Shown piece by piece: positions 21,721 through 34,040 of a DNA stretch of 64,000 nt. Under the pieces are notes generated by a model. The model did not search any database. It had not been told where the DNA came from and saw nothing but the letters and a program-made list of their open reading frames with translations. Position 1 is the stretch's first letter. Every line of letters starts with the position of its first letter. The DNA comes from Rehmannia glutinosa (taxonomy: Eukaryota; Streptophyta; Magnoliopsida; Lamiales; Orobanchaceae), in the NCBI GenBank assembly GCA_016081115.2, contig JABTTQ020003410.1, positions 186,001-250,000 of the forward strand, given 5' to 3'. The translations under genes were made by a program, and so were the position numbers.

Positions 21721-23611
21721 TTCTTTCAACTTCTAGGTGCTTTATTTAAAACAAATGCATGTAGTATTTTGATTTTGAGCACTTGAGATATATATTATGT
21801 ATTGCATGCTATTTTCTTGTATCAAGTTGGAAAAATCCTCAAGTTTTGCTCAAAAATGCGATTTGTCGAAAAAATAGGGCATACATGTACACTTTATTGT
21901 TATACTTGATGAAATTTTGTACGAGAATAATATAAATGTGTATGACTCTTGAAATCTATGTTTGGAATGATTTATAACCTGGACAAGTCGAGCATAATTA
22001 ATTAAAATTCAACTTTTGGACTTAAAATGTAAAATGGAAAGTTGGTGATCTTAATTGCAAGAAAATAAAACTTAAGGGACCCCTCTGTAATTTTCGATTT
22101 TGGGACTGAACTCAGGTTCAAAAATTATATTTTGACATTTTAATAAAGTTTTAAGAGTTTTTAGATAAATAAAATCAACCCTTAAAAGCCCAAGGACTAG
22201 ATTGTAAAATTTTAGAAGTTTAAGGGCTATTTTGCAATTTTCGAAACTGTACCAGATCCTAATTTTAAAATTTGAAATTTTAACTCTTAAGGGACTGGAA
22301 ATAACATATTTTAAGTGTATTCCAAAAATCCAAGTGTTTAGAGCTTGAAAAGTAATTTTATAAAAATTGAGGGACCAAATTGTAAAGATTAAACTTGAGG
22401 ACCAAAATATAATTTCCAAGACTTATGCAGTCCATGTACCTGGAAATACTAATTTAACTATAACATAATTATATCTTGGACCCAAGGTTCAAATTTTATA
22501 ATAATTGGACCCCTAAAAGCCTTAAAGGCAATTATTTCAAAATAGGACAAAAATGAGATTTTCAAAAGTTAAGGGACCTATACTTACTTCTTTTTAAAAC
22601 TGTTTTTGTCCCAATATCCCACTGACCTTAGTGACATTTTACAACTGGAATCACATTAAAATCCCTTCCGGTTTGTGAGTCCCAATTATTTTAAACTTAG
22701 AGCCCGAAATGGCAATTTTAGCAAATTCAGGGCCAATGTGAGAATTTAATAAAAACTCGACCTCAAAACTTTAAAAACCTAAATCTCTAAACAATTTAGA
22801 GAATTTAGGAACTGACCTCATAATTTTTCAAGGTCGAGACATTTATTTATTCAATTTTTAACCCCAAAAGAATTGGTTTTTACAAAACGGGGCTAATTGA
22901 AAATTTTCTTTTTACAAGGTCCTAACTCGAATTATTTTTATTTTAAAGAAACAGCCCTGGACCCTCCGACTTTACTTATTGATTAAAATATTTTTTTCTC
23001 AAAAATCCCTTGATTTATCGGATCGTCTTGACCGATTAATACGCGATCGTGGGGCGACTTCCTCGTCTTGCGATTTCGAATCTATAACGGACTTATGTTC
23101 CACCTAATCTTTCAAGATATCCAAGATTGCTTATCCTACCGATACTAATCTTCATCCAAATAACTTCGCCAACGCCATAATTACCTTACGCAAATTTTCG
23201 AAAATTTTTCATGAATCGCTTCCCGAATCAATATCAATATTGATCGCCTGTCGGTTGACTACGAATGTGTATTTAATTTCTTGCTGAGTCAACTTGGTGT
23301 GTCGAGCTCACGGTCGGAGTGGATACGTCGGGGATGGAATCGGGCGGCTCGTCGCTATTCCACTCTCCGGCCCCATCGTCCTAATCCCGCAACCGAGGGA
23401 TGGAGTTTGTCCAAGGGAAGTGGGTCGTAGTACTTGAGGTATAATCATGATTATGACAAACCGAGCCTTGCTAGCTCCACTGTGGATTTTGTCTTTGCAC
23501 TATGGAGCGATAAGGTGACAGGTCTTTGACCATCTTGTTCGGGAGTTACAAGGAAGAACGAAGGAATCGTTGTCGATCCACACGATTCGGGAGTTAATCG
23601 GACCCGTTTGG

Positions 23612-23727
23612 TTGGCGCTACAAACCGCACGCAACCGCTACTTGTATTGCATAGGTTGGCGCTACAAACCGCACGCAACCGCCATCGGGTCTTGCATAGG
23701 ATTGGCGCTACAAACCGCACGCAATCC
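23612..23727. repeat. Three-copy minisatellite in the LTR-type tract
   Basis: The phrase ggcgctacaaaccgcacgca occurs three times at about 40-base spacing, with variable linkers. It holds the same relative place as the larger minisatellites at 3675-3972 and 61256-61765. Confidence 0.8.
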
Positions 23728-24364
23728 ACATGTCCGCTTGGACCATAGTGCTACCGCTTGACCACGAATCATTTTCTTAATCGTATAAGTATATTACTTA
23801 AATATATTTATCACGACGATTGTGGTGTGTGTGAAATCATGCATCATCTCTCACGCGTTTTCATACAACTAAATTTCTCGCATTAACTATATACATATCG
23901 CCACACTTGCACACAATCACCCCATCCATCGAGATTTCGTGTCACCCCCCTCGTTTTCTAACCTTAGAAGATGACTTTGTCGAAGAAGTTGAACCCTTGG
24001 ATTGAATTCTCGTGTTCACTTTGTTGGACTTACTTCCTATTGATATCTATGTTCTGCCGGATTGCTTTCTTTTATTTTTCTATTGTTGGACTCTTTTTTT
24101 TTTTTTTTTTGCCATTCTCGATTGTAATTTAAGGGCGTAGGACCCTTTGACACTTAAATTTGGTGATATGATGTGTACTTTATTTCCTAATTTTGGTGAC
24201 CGTAAGCTATTTGGTTGTTGGGATGTATTTGTAATCGTCTTTGTCTTGTAGTTTTCACGCTTTAGACCTTGTTTCACTTGGGATTATTGCATCGTTTTCT
24301 AGAATGTTGGGTTTATTTTGTTTAAGTGATTGATCGTCGTCGCGTGTCGCGTTTGGGCGTGACA

Positions 24365-25194
24365 CCGATTGGGCTGGGCCTAGTTTTGCACATAAAATAT
24401 TTGTTTTTTTATTTTTTAAAGAATAAAAACAAATAAGTTGCAACTTAAAAGTGAAAGCTGACTTTTAAAATGAAACAACACCACTCGCCCACTACTTGGA
24501 AGTTACAACATAGTGACCATTGAAGGAGTGCCCACTACCGGAGGTTCTGACCCATTATCTTGAAGTTCTTGCCTACAGTAAAGAGACCCCAAAGCCTGGA
24601 TGGAAGTCCTATAAATAGGAGCATTATTGTTGTTTAGATTACATTTTCATACACATTTTTACATTCTTGTACTTGCATAAGTGTACTCGGCTTTTAATAT
24701 TCGATTCGAAGGTGCCTTGAAATTTGCGAGTCTTTGCTATTTCAAGGACTAAAACTGTTGTATCTTTGGGGATAACACGCCTGTTAAAGACTATACGGGA
24801 CGTGTTTATCTTGCGGATAAAGTATTTACTCGCCTCAACTTTTCTGCAATTTTCTATTCTTTGTAATAGATAGGTTCTCTTTGTAATTCAGTTTATAGAA
24901 ATAAACACCAGAACTTTCAACATATATTTTGTTTTCCGTAACTTAAAATTATTAAAAAAATTAATATCCCCCACTGTGTGCCATATTAGCTCCCATTAAC
25001 AAATCCAAAATTGATATGATAAGAAAATGTACCCAAATACATTTCTAATGTATTTGGATTTAGTATATAAATAGAGGACACCTATTTATGCATTTAAAAA
25101 TTGGGATCCAGCAACGACGATGTAATTAAGATGAATGAATTTTATCTTAAATATTCAGCAAGTCCTTTAAGAGTAAGTTATATAATATACATAT
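24365..25194 (+). other. Promoter-like or old LTR sequence, no gene
   Basis: No coding region is seen. A TATA box in a good context (cctataaatagga, about 24610) is followed by a pyrimidine-rich leader and T-rich sequence ending near 24925. This resembles the U3-R-U5 layout of a copia LTR, but no partner repeat or primer site was found. It could equally be an ordinary promoter remnant. The last 270 bases are plain AT-rich sequence. Confidence 0.35.
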
Positions 25195-26494
25195 TCAATT
25201 CAAAATCATTTATGTATCACATTTCCCTAAAAATAGGGATACGAGGGAAAACCATTTTATACGAAGGAAAAACTTTTGAACTTTAGCTATTTATGGGGTG
25301 ATAACAATGTTGCACGCTTATGTATATATATGACGCTTATGTCAACAATTAGCTATTTCGAAGTGCAACATTATTTTCAAATACATGTCCAAACAATAGG
25401 GCCTAAAGGCTAAAATACATCATTTGCGAAGTGGCATAGTGGAGTTGGGTGATTTCTTGAGGTCGAAAACTCTCAAATTAGATGCTAATCTTGTGCCAGT
25501 GCGGTTTACCTAATAAGCGTGTAGCTTACAAGCTACTGCGTCAAGTTCGGAAATTTATCAGTGGGAACCCGAAAAGTAATTGCTACAGAATCCCAACCAA
25601 AAAAGAAAGGGGGGGTTCTAAATTGCCCAAATCCATATAATACAGGTGACTTTTAATAATTGTTTGGGTGTCAATCGTATCTTTTTTGTGTTCGTAGGTC
25701 GTGTTCGACACATATATCATAGTCCTGACGTCAAGATACACTACACAAACACGACCAGTTTATGACACGAGTAATCTGACACGACATTAAATCTATATAA
25801 TTTAAAGTTGATACGGAAAAAATAAAAATACAAAGAAAAAGAAAAAAGTACAAATAAAAAATACATTGAACATTAAAAAAATATTAAAAAATACATTTAA
25901 TAAATTTTTCATCATATATAACCAACTAAAACATCACAAAATATTGAAATATGTTAATACGAAATTAAATGGGTTACATAGATCAATTGTGTCGACACGC
26001 GGATCGATCTAACCTGACCTATTTATTTTTCGTATTAACCGTGTCCGACCTGATTTTGACTTGAACATGTTAAAGATTATACCTATACTTGTACCTACTA
26101 AATTCGTGTTAAATTCGTATCACAAATTGGCGTCCCTATATGTCCGACATCATTTGATTGACTAGGAACGGTTGCAACTTTTCAGAATTTGATGAAATCT
26201 GCAGATCTAATTACCAACGGTTTCAAAATTTGACAGATGGAACATTAATTCCTTTAAATCAGTAGTACCCGAGTATCAAACTCAAACTGAGAACGCAATC
26301 TGCTTTTAAAATTGTCTGGAAATGAACACATGGAATAGAACTTGGTGTTCTAAACTATTATAAACTAATATCCTTTTTTTCTTTGAAAATAACATCATTT
26401 TTTCCCAACAAAACTAATATCAAATACAAGATCAATTATTAACCAATACTGATATAACTTGAAAAAGGAGCTATATACTCGAATAACTCTACAA

Positions 26495-26575
26495 GGACCC
26501 AGGCGGACTCGAACCACCAACCTCTCAATGCATTGCTACAATTGAGCGCTCTGCCAAATTTGAGCTTATGGATCC
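26495..26575 (-). tRNA. tRNA-like sequence in copy A, isotype not assignable
   Basis: Read on the minus strand, 81 nt fold like a tRNA. The acceptor GGATCCA pairs with TGGGTCC over 7 bp with one G-T. The D arm has GCTC/GAGC. The T arm is GGTGG-TTCGAGT-CCGCC with a consensus B box. The anticodon arm is unusual: CTCAA...TTGAG encloses 13 bases instead of 7, so no anticodon can be assigned. It is either a pseudogene or tRNA-derived repeat. Two more copies exist at 32608 and 54507. Confidence 0.5.
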
Positions 26576-29500
26576 ATCCAACAATACACACAGAGTGTTT
26601 GCATAAACTTTTCTGTTTAGAAGTAATTTATTGTAATTAAAGGAAAAATAGTAGATAATAAAAAATTAGTAATGTATGAAAATAGAATCATAAAGTTTTT
26701 GGTGAAAAATTATAAATTGCTTATTTGTTTGTAAAAGTCAACGCAAGAACAAAAATCTAAAACACATCTCCCTACTTTTAGATTTTGTTTAAATGAAACA
26801 TAAACAAAAACAGAATCAAAAGTTAGCATTTACTATAAAATGATATTTCCCTTATAAAGACTCAAGTTATTTTCTAACACGGTGTAAAATTGGAAAACAG
26901 ACGGGATAATGTACGACTGATAAGTGCAACCCTTTTTTTTACCGACTCGATTCATAGCGTTTTACATTTATTAGGAGATTATCAAATCAGTACCACAATA
27001 CACAAATTAAAACATTTCATTCGATATGCGAATTGTTTAAACACAAATAAGACGGAGAGTTATGAAACCGAATTGATTTGGATCTAGGCTTTTGTCCCTT
27101 TCTGTCTTTCAATTACTCGATATTGTTAAGAATCACATTGCAATGACGAGATTTAGCACCAATCACCCCGAAAACATTACATATATCGAAGAAACTATAA
27201 CCAGATAACCAAATATACACCACCCCTGATAACGATTGAAAATATTAATCCATAAAATTCCAAGTAAAATACAGAGAAACGTAATTCCCCAGCATCGAAC
27301 TTTTCCACAAACTGACAAGTCCCATATAAATCTACCACATAAATATTTAATTTACCAATCGAAAACCATGTATATATGAAACAAAACCTGTATTTTGCCT
27401 GGCATGCCAATTGGATCCTGCCATAGAATTTTTCTCCAAAAGAATTCCATCATTTTCGCAGCATCCTGAACCCCTAACACAAGACGACGGCTGAGGCAAA
27501 CCACTACATTCCTTGAATTAACATTACTGTCATACGTGCAACATTCCTTCATCAAGACAGATGCAGCAGAGATGAAACATTTTCAATTCATAGCAACCAC
27601 ACATGAAACAATCAAGAAACACTTCTAAAACCAATTACAAAACAAATGCAAAAGAAATAGAGAATTTCAAAAATAGTCAAAATGGCTTTATTGTAGTTGT
27701 TTTTATATTAAAGTTGGCTTTTCCAAAACATCTTTGATCTTCTACCTTTCTATTTTTTTTTCATAATCTCTTTTTGGAATATATTCGAATGAACATTTTG
27801 ATTATTCTTTTTTTTTCATTTTCAAATTCTGAAACAATTCACAAGAAGTCGACTTGAGTAAAAAGGGTTTTGGTGAAAACGGCGGAAACCATATTTGATG
27901 TGAGAGATACTGCAAATTTACAGTACAATTATGGGTAAAAATAGCTAGAATGACAAAGCCCACTTTATTGTATGGCCATAATTTTACAGAACATAATAGA
28001 TTGAAAGCAGAAATCTGAAAATGCACACACACCACACACGCACTGGCGGACCCATTTTTTTTTTAAAAAAAAAAATTTATAAGGTAAATTTTTTAAAATT
28101 TTTTTAGTTAAAATTTATATGTTTTTCTATTAGTTTTTATCCGGCCTACCCCAATTCCATGTATCACCCACCCCGTAAATTTGAAAATCTTGTCAAACAC
28201 AACGGCACGGAAATTTAACCATAACAAACACACAAACACATTCAAGTAACAATTTTGGAGAGTATCGAACAAAATTTCCATCAAATACTACTAACGAAAA
28301 GAGATGAATCAAAAAAAAGTGTGGAGAAAAATGATTAAAATAAAAATGTTCTCTCAAAATAAATTGTTTCATACTATCAAGGGCCAAAAACAGATTCAAA
28401 AGCAAAAATAAAGGAAAAGGGCAAATACAAGACAAAGCAAAATTACTTCAATCTTTTGGATTTATGAAAAAATGCACCTGCATGTTTATAAACTCCTGGT
28501 TATAGGGTTCCCTTAAATGAAAGGTGCATGAGAAGAAACAGCAGAAGAAAACTTAGTTCATTAGTTGGGGCATTTTCAACAGAAAATTAAATATAAAAAA
28601 TTGACCAAGGTCAGCATCTTGTGCATCTGTTTCCAAATAGAAAATAAAAAGGACAGTTTTAAGAAAGGAAAAAAATAAAAAAATATAAGAATAGAAACAT
28701 ATTAGGAAAATCGTACTAAGGGCTGCCACAAAGGCTTTTGAATATTTTATTGGAGCTTCGCATTTGTTTTGTAATAGATTTCAAAAAATGTTTTGTCCAG
28801 TCCAAAACACCCTCCCTCGTGCAATTGCAATACCAAACCCTAGCTGGACATTACAGAAAGTCAAGATCTAAGGTGATTAAGAGATTAAAAGAGCCAACAA
28901 ATAAATAGTGGATTTAACAAAAAAAGAAAATCAAAAGGTAACAACATAAGAGAACAATTAAAACCTTCACCAAACATTAATAAACCCACAGAACAATCAA
29001 AACCTCCACTAAATATTAATAAACCCGCAGAAATACGTAACCAAGTTGGTAAAAAAAATTCCTCTCAAAAGTAACTGAAACCGATTAAACCAAACCCGAG
29101 TGCCTAGGAGCTTACTTGACAATTAAGACAAAAAGGCGAGATCTTAAGGAACACAGAGAAAACTGATGAACAAAACAGTGTAAATGCAACTCCAAAAAGC
29201 CTGGTGAATAAGAATGGATGATCCAACCATGGAATTACTTGCGAATCCAATATAGACGGTCTGGCTCATCTAGAAAACGCAAATAGCACGAAGCTCAGCA
29301 GCAGCAGCAATCAAGCAAATCAGACAAAACACCTCAGCAACAGCAACAATCAATAGCAGTGAACAAAGTCTGGAGAATCATAAAGATTCCAAAATACAAT
29401 GCATAATCGTCGAGTATTAAGCCACAGCAGCAACAACAGCCATCTTCACGCCCGCGCATCAGACTCTTGACGGTGGAATCCAGTGCATATCATAAATCAA

Positions 29501-30544
29501 TCCAGCAGCAAGAAACACTGTCCACATGGTGTTAGAAAGACGCCAGCTCTAGTGTGCACCTCAAACATAATGGCTGATCTATTACAAACATTCTAAGAGA
29601 TGAAGGGCTCAACAAACACATATTACCCCCATTACATCACCATATAGAAAAGAAAGAGAATACAACAAATCTAAGAGATGGACCACGTCCTCACTTCATC
29701 ATGAAACTTAACTGAAAAAACCTAAGAACATGATACTGCGAAATGTTAAATAAATACTAGCAATAAATACAAATTAATAAATTATTAGCTCATGTTAACA
29801 TGATACTGCTAAATGTTAAATAAATACAAACAACAAATACTAATTAATAAATCATTAGCGCATGTTGTCAACAGTTAAAAAATAAATGGTATAGTTATAA
29901 TTGGACAACTTTATGGTTGTTTCACTAAAATTCCAATATCAATATGCAGTTGAGTTGTGCAATCGGTCGTTTAAGTTCCTTGATATTACTGCATGATAAA
30001 GATAATTAACACTCAAATTCCAATTTCTTTGTGCAGTTGCGTTGTGCAATTGGATTTAAATTCCTATAATGTTGTTACAGAATAAAGATTATTAACATTA
30101 TTCGGTTTAATATCATTTTTGTTAGAGAGACTAAATTGTAAATTGGAGTAAAAGATAAGAGTTATTTTCGCAGTATATTACCCTCGCAATAATGAATTTC
30201 TTAAGAGATTTGATGATGTCAAGTATTTCATTTAGGAGAAACATCATATGGCTAAACAATAACAAGTCCAGAAGACACACACATACATACATATATATAT
30301 ATATATACAATATTTGGACCCGTAATTGAAACTCGATTTAACAGAGAGATTATAAGTCAAAAGTTGAGTAAATGTAAAATTTAGAGTTTTAAAGTATTTG
30401 CAGTTAGAAATTGAGAAATGAATACTAGTGTAACTAGGTAAACTGAAGGAATGCCAATTAGTACCTTTGGTGTAGTTGATGGTTCAGAAGACCACATCCT
30501 TGTATTGCTTGATCTCAAATTCCTCGCATATAATTGGGGTATGC

Positions 30545-30596
30545 TCTTGAATGGGTTGTGTTTTTTAGCACACATTGTAACACAACCCATTCAAGA
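30545..30596. other. Perfect 18-bp hairpin in copy A
   Basis: tcttgaatgggttgtgtt at 30545-30562 is exactly the reverse complement of 30579-30596, with a 16-base loop. The same hairpin is found in B and C. Function unknown. Confidence 0.85.
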
Positions 30597-31601
30597 CCAA
30601 TTATGATTATGGAATTAATTGCTGGATATTCACTGTGAGAGTGCCGGGAATGCTGGACAAATAGAGACCCAAGAAAGGGAACACACACACGCAGGGGAGA
30701 GCCGGGCAGATCCCCGCGCCATCTCCCCAGAAACAAAAAAGATATTTTTTTATTAAATGGCGACCTGCCATGCGAGCTCACCCATCATGGCAAAGGTCAT
30801 TCAGACAACCACATCTCACCTCACCTTCACATCTCTGTTTTTCAGATATAATATCACACTACCTATCTTTTCTTACATAACTGTCAGCTCACCACTTCTA
30901 TAACTACTATCTCACAAATAGGATCATGAAATATGCCAGAACATTGTGAGCGATGCCAGCTTGATCGCTCCACTCCAAGAAATCAATGTGGAGGGGAAGA
31001 TCATTTCAAGATCCAAGAATATGAGCTCTCCTGATCCACAAATTCCATCTAGCCAACAATCAGCATCAAGAAAACCGCATCTGCACATTACACGTACGTC
31101 AACGAAAATGTCGAAACTAGATAAAGAAATATGACGAAATAAACGGGAAAAGAAAATTAAATTAAAAGAGATACGATAGAATAAAAACTGAAAATAACCC
31201 CATGCATTCTGTGAATCATACATCTCAAAAGGGACGACCCCTGGACCTAACCGATCATTGGACAAATCAGATATCACGACTGCAAATGATAAGAACAAAA
31301 GATAACAAAGACAAATAAAGAATAATTAAGAGAAGAACCAACACATAAAACAAGAGATCCATGATTTAACTTCATCAATATGTTTAATACAGCAGCCGGA
31401 GGATTAGCGCACCGCCGCCGGGAAATCAACGGCAAAACGAGAAGCTTAAAATCCATAACCAAAACGTAGATCGTCTAGCGATCTAAACAAATCTGAAGGC
31501 AGAAATCAGGAATACTATTTCTAAGAAAACAACGGAGGAGCTACGAATTGGAGAAGAAAATTGGGATAAAACGGGAGGCATGAAGGTTGAGAAGCGACAA
31601 G

Positions 31602-31612
31602 ATATATTTATT
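31602..31612 (-). promoter_or_regulatory. Candidate TATA box at the end of copy A
   Basis: On the minus strand AATAAATATAT is followed by pyrimidine-rich sequence typical of a plant 5' leader (31440-31590) and preceded by a GC-richer block (31620-31690). The arrangement is repeated in copy B. It suggests minus-strand transcription into the unit. Confidence 0.45.
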
Positions 31613-32607
31613 GAGGGTGTGTGGTGATCCAACGGCTGAGAATGAGTTGGGCGGATATTTTCAACGGATGGATATCGTGAACGGTTTGGATTTGACCGAC
31701 TTAAATTATTATCATTATTATTTATTATTTATTATTTAAAGGTCGGTAGGAATAATCGAACGGCCGTGGTTGGATTTGACCAGGCTCTTCTAGAGGTGTC
31801 CAAATGATTCGTCTCCTTAACCGTGGTCAATATTTTAGGTTCAAATCGATTATAATTTGTACATTTTGCAAATCTCAAATTGGCCGATTTAACCATAGTT
31901 TTTAATTTTTTTAATTTAAAACCAACATGTCCGAGTCAGGGATCAACTAAACGTTGATTATTGAAAAATTAGAAAATAAAGTTTCAATATATGTTTTAAG
32001 TGATCACTAGCACTAGCAGCATCATTGTAAGATTATTATCTCATTTCATTGATGATACATGGGAATAGCAAAAATTCAAACTATTTTATAAGAATATGAT
32101 TTAGTGAAAACTTTTGAATTTTATTTGACAACCTAATTGTATTCATAAACATTATATTTCGCCCCCAAACCATTCGGAAATCTAGAAAATCATTGTTTAT
32201 CATATTTCGCCCCCAAACCATTTGAAAACCTAGAAAATCAAGCACTGCAATATGATTGAACTAAAGCCGCCAAACAACAAGACTTTGTTGAAAAAGATGA
32301 TGAAGATAAATTTGGCACGAAAACCACAAGCACATCCACGGGAGGAACCAAGAGCAATGGTTAAAAGATAATGAATGCAAGCTTTATTTAACATTTTCAA
32401 ATTTCAAAATACTTGTTAACAAAAGCTTTTAAATATATTGGTAAGTTGGAATTTTAAATGAGAATGTTCCACCTTATCAATTTATTAACAAACATAAAAG
32501 ACAGATTAATTATGAACCAATACTAACAAAATACTGAAAAAAACCAAGAATTATTAAACTACAGTACAATTGAAAAAAATGAGTCATGCACTCGAATACT
32601 ATACAAG

Positions 32608-32688
32608 GGACCCAGGCGGACTTGAACCACCACCCTCTCAATTCAATGATGTAATTGAGCGCTCTGCCAAATTTGAGCTTATGGATCC
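32608..32688 (-). tRNA. tRNA-like sequence in copy B
   Basis: Same 81-nt fold as in copy A, with the same acceptor pairs, D stem and T arm (B box GGTTCAAGTCC). The anticodon arm has changed to CTCAATT...AATTGAG, keeping a stem but a different loop, so again no anticodon is assignable. Confidence 0.45.
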
Positions 32689-33140
32689 ATCCAACACAAT
32701 ACACACATCAGGGTTAAATCGAAAAAAAGACTAGGCCATGTATAACTGACTAGTGCAACTGATTTTTACCGACTGCATTCGTACCATGTATTACATTTAC
32801 TAGGAAAATATCAAAAATCAATACCACAATCCATGAAGTAAAACAAATGAGACGTAGAGTTATAAAACTGAATTGATTTGGATTCACGATTTATGTTCCT
32901 TCCTGTATTCCAATTACTCGATATTGTTAAGAATCATTGCAATGACTAGACTTAGTATCAATTAACCAAGCTTCGAAAACATTAAATATATTGAAGAAAC
33001 TATTACCCAACCACTGAACTAAATATATACCACACTCCATAACGCTTACAAATATTTATTCCATAAAATTATAGGTAAAATAATGAGACACGTAATTCCC
33101 CACAATTGGGGAAACCCATAATTATAGTTACAATTAAAAC

Positions 33141-34040
33141 TAGGGTAAATCTCACTTTACCCCTATGCTCTCATTCAATATCACTTTTACCCCCTTGTAC
33201 TTTCAATTGTATCACTCTGTACAACTAAAATATCATTAATTCTCCTATTCCTTTATCCTAATTGTCCCTATAATTATTTTAATTTAACAATGGCATCAAA
33301 TACAATAATTTTTTTTTTTGGAATACTTGCTATTTATTAGAATTAATATAGATTCTTTAATTTTTTGAGAGAATTAATATAGTTCCTATTGAATAACTAT
33401 ATAGTAGGATATTATCTGTAAACTAGTTCATACATTTGTTTTCATAATAAAATAATAAATCTAAAATTATGTATTATGTAAATTAATATTTGTATTCAAA
33501 AAAGCATCCACTAAAATGACTATTTTTTTCAATTTAACATAACTTTAATTAAATTATTATTATTTCAATAGATAATTGAGAATTTACTAATAACATTTCA
33601 GTTTCACATCTTTAATAAAATTGTATTATATATATTATTATAATTGTCATTTCTATAAGTTCGTGATGACTAAAAAAATAAAAGTATAAATATATTAGCT
33701 AATTAAAATATCCTATTATAGATTAATTTAATAGGGACTATGTTAAAGTTAAATAAATAGCAACTAAATGTAAAATATAATAGATTTAATATTAAATAAT
33801 AAGCGTTAATTAATCAAGTTCTGAAAGTTTATTTAGAATATAAGTACAAATTTATTAAAATTAAATGATTTTTAAAATTTATTTTAATGAAACTAAAAGG
33901 TAAGAACAAAATGATCATCATTTTGAATATATGAGTATAAAATAATATTCTAAAAGCATAAGTGGGAAAAGTGATCCTAATTAAGAGTATTAAGAGTAAA
34001 ATAATTTTCAAGGAGAGCAACGGGGCAAAGTGAAACCCTA
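33141..34040. mobile_element. Small terminal-inverted-repeat element, about 900 bp
   Basis: The ends are imperfect inverted repeats: TAGGGT...TCACTTTACCCC...TGCTCTC at the left and its counterpart at the right. The flanks share aaac (33137-33140 and 34041-34044). The interior is AT-rich with no transposase. Copies A and C have no such sequence. The TAGGG terminus and size suggest a non-autonomous DNA transposon; the superfamily is not certain. Confidence 0.55.

Larger units (their letters stand above)
20526..24364 (+). repeat. Long LTR-type tract, probably the rest of the chromovirus 3' LTR
   Basis: The tract ends in GGGCGTGACA at 24364, the inverted counterpart of an LTR start TGTCACGCCC and close to TGTGAAGCCC, the chromovirus LTR start at 6215. 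Joined to 6215-6466 it would make a 4.1-kb LTR. It has CT-rich leader-like sequence (21050-21200), four diverged repeats of about 170 bp, and a small minisatellite about 0.65 kb from the end. Similar order, with CTCACCCC and ATCGAGA motifs and a minisatellite, is seen in reverse at 60674-64000. Against a simple split, the copia flanks match in only three of five bases. No gene is seen. Confidence 0.5.
25195..32040. repeat. Triplicated unit, copy A
   Basis: Long stretches match copies B and C in the same order and orientation: the tRNA-like sequence (26495-26575), the block around 27840-28020, the leader-like block 28800-29570, the 18-bp hairpin (30545-30596), the block 30790-30950 and the promoter-like end 31430-31720. 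C matches A from 25195 on; B joins at about 26430. No long ORF is open in all copies, so I do not call a protein. Small frames on the minus strand (for example 30381-30590) stay similar between A and B but are broken in C. The unit may be a transcribed non-coding or UTR-rich gene read on the minus strand; this is inference. Confidence 0.7.

Noticed and set aside
22072..22419. 115-codon minus frame
   Set aside because: It sits in the LTR-type tract, is rich in F, I, L, K and N as expected for AT-rich DNA, and has no motif.
26495..26575. A functional tRNA-Tyr with GTA anticodon and intron
   Set aside because: GTA can be placed in the loop, but the extra sequence is only about 6 bases and the B copy has a different loop; isotype left open.
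30924..31298. 124-codon minus frame at the promoter end of unit A
   Set aside because: Only part of the frame is similar in unit B, where it has stops; it spans putative intron borders, so it is not supported as a protein.
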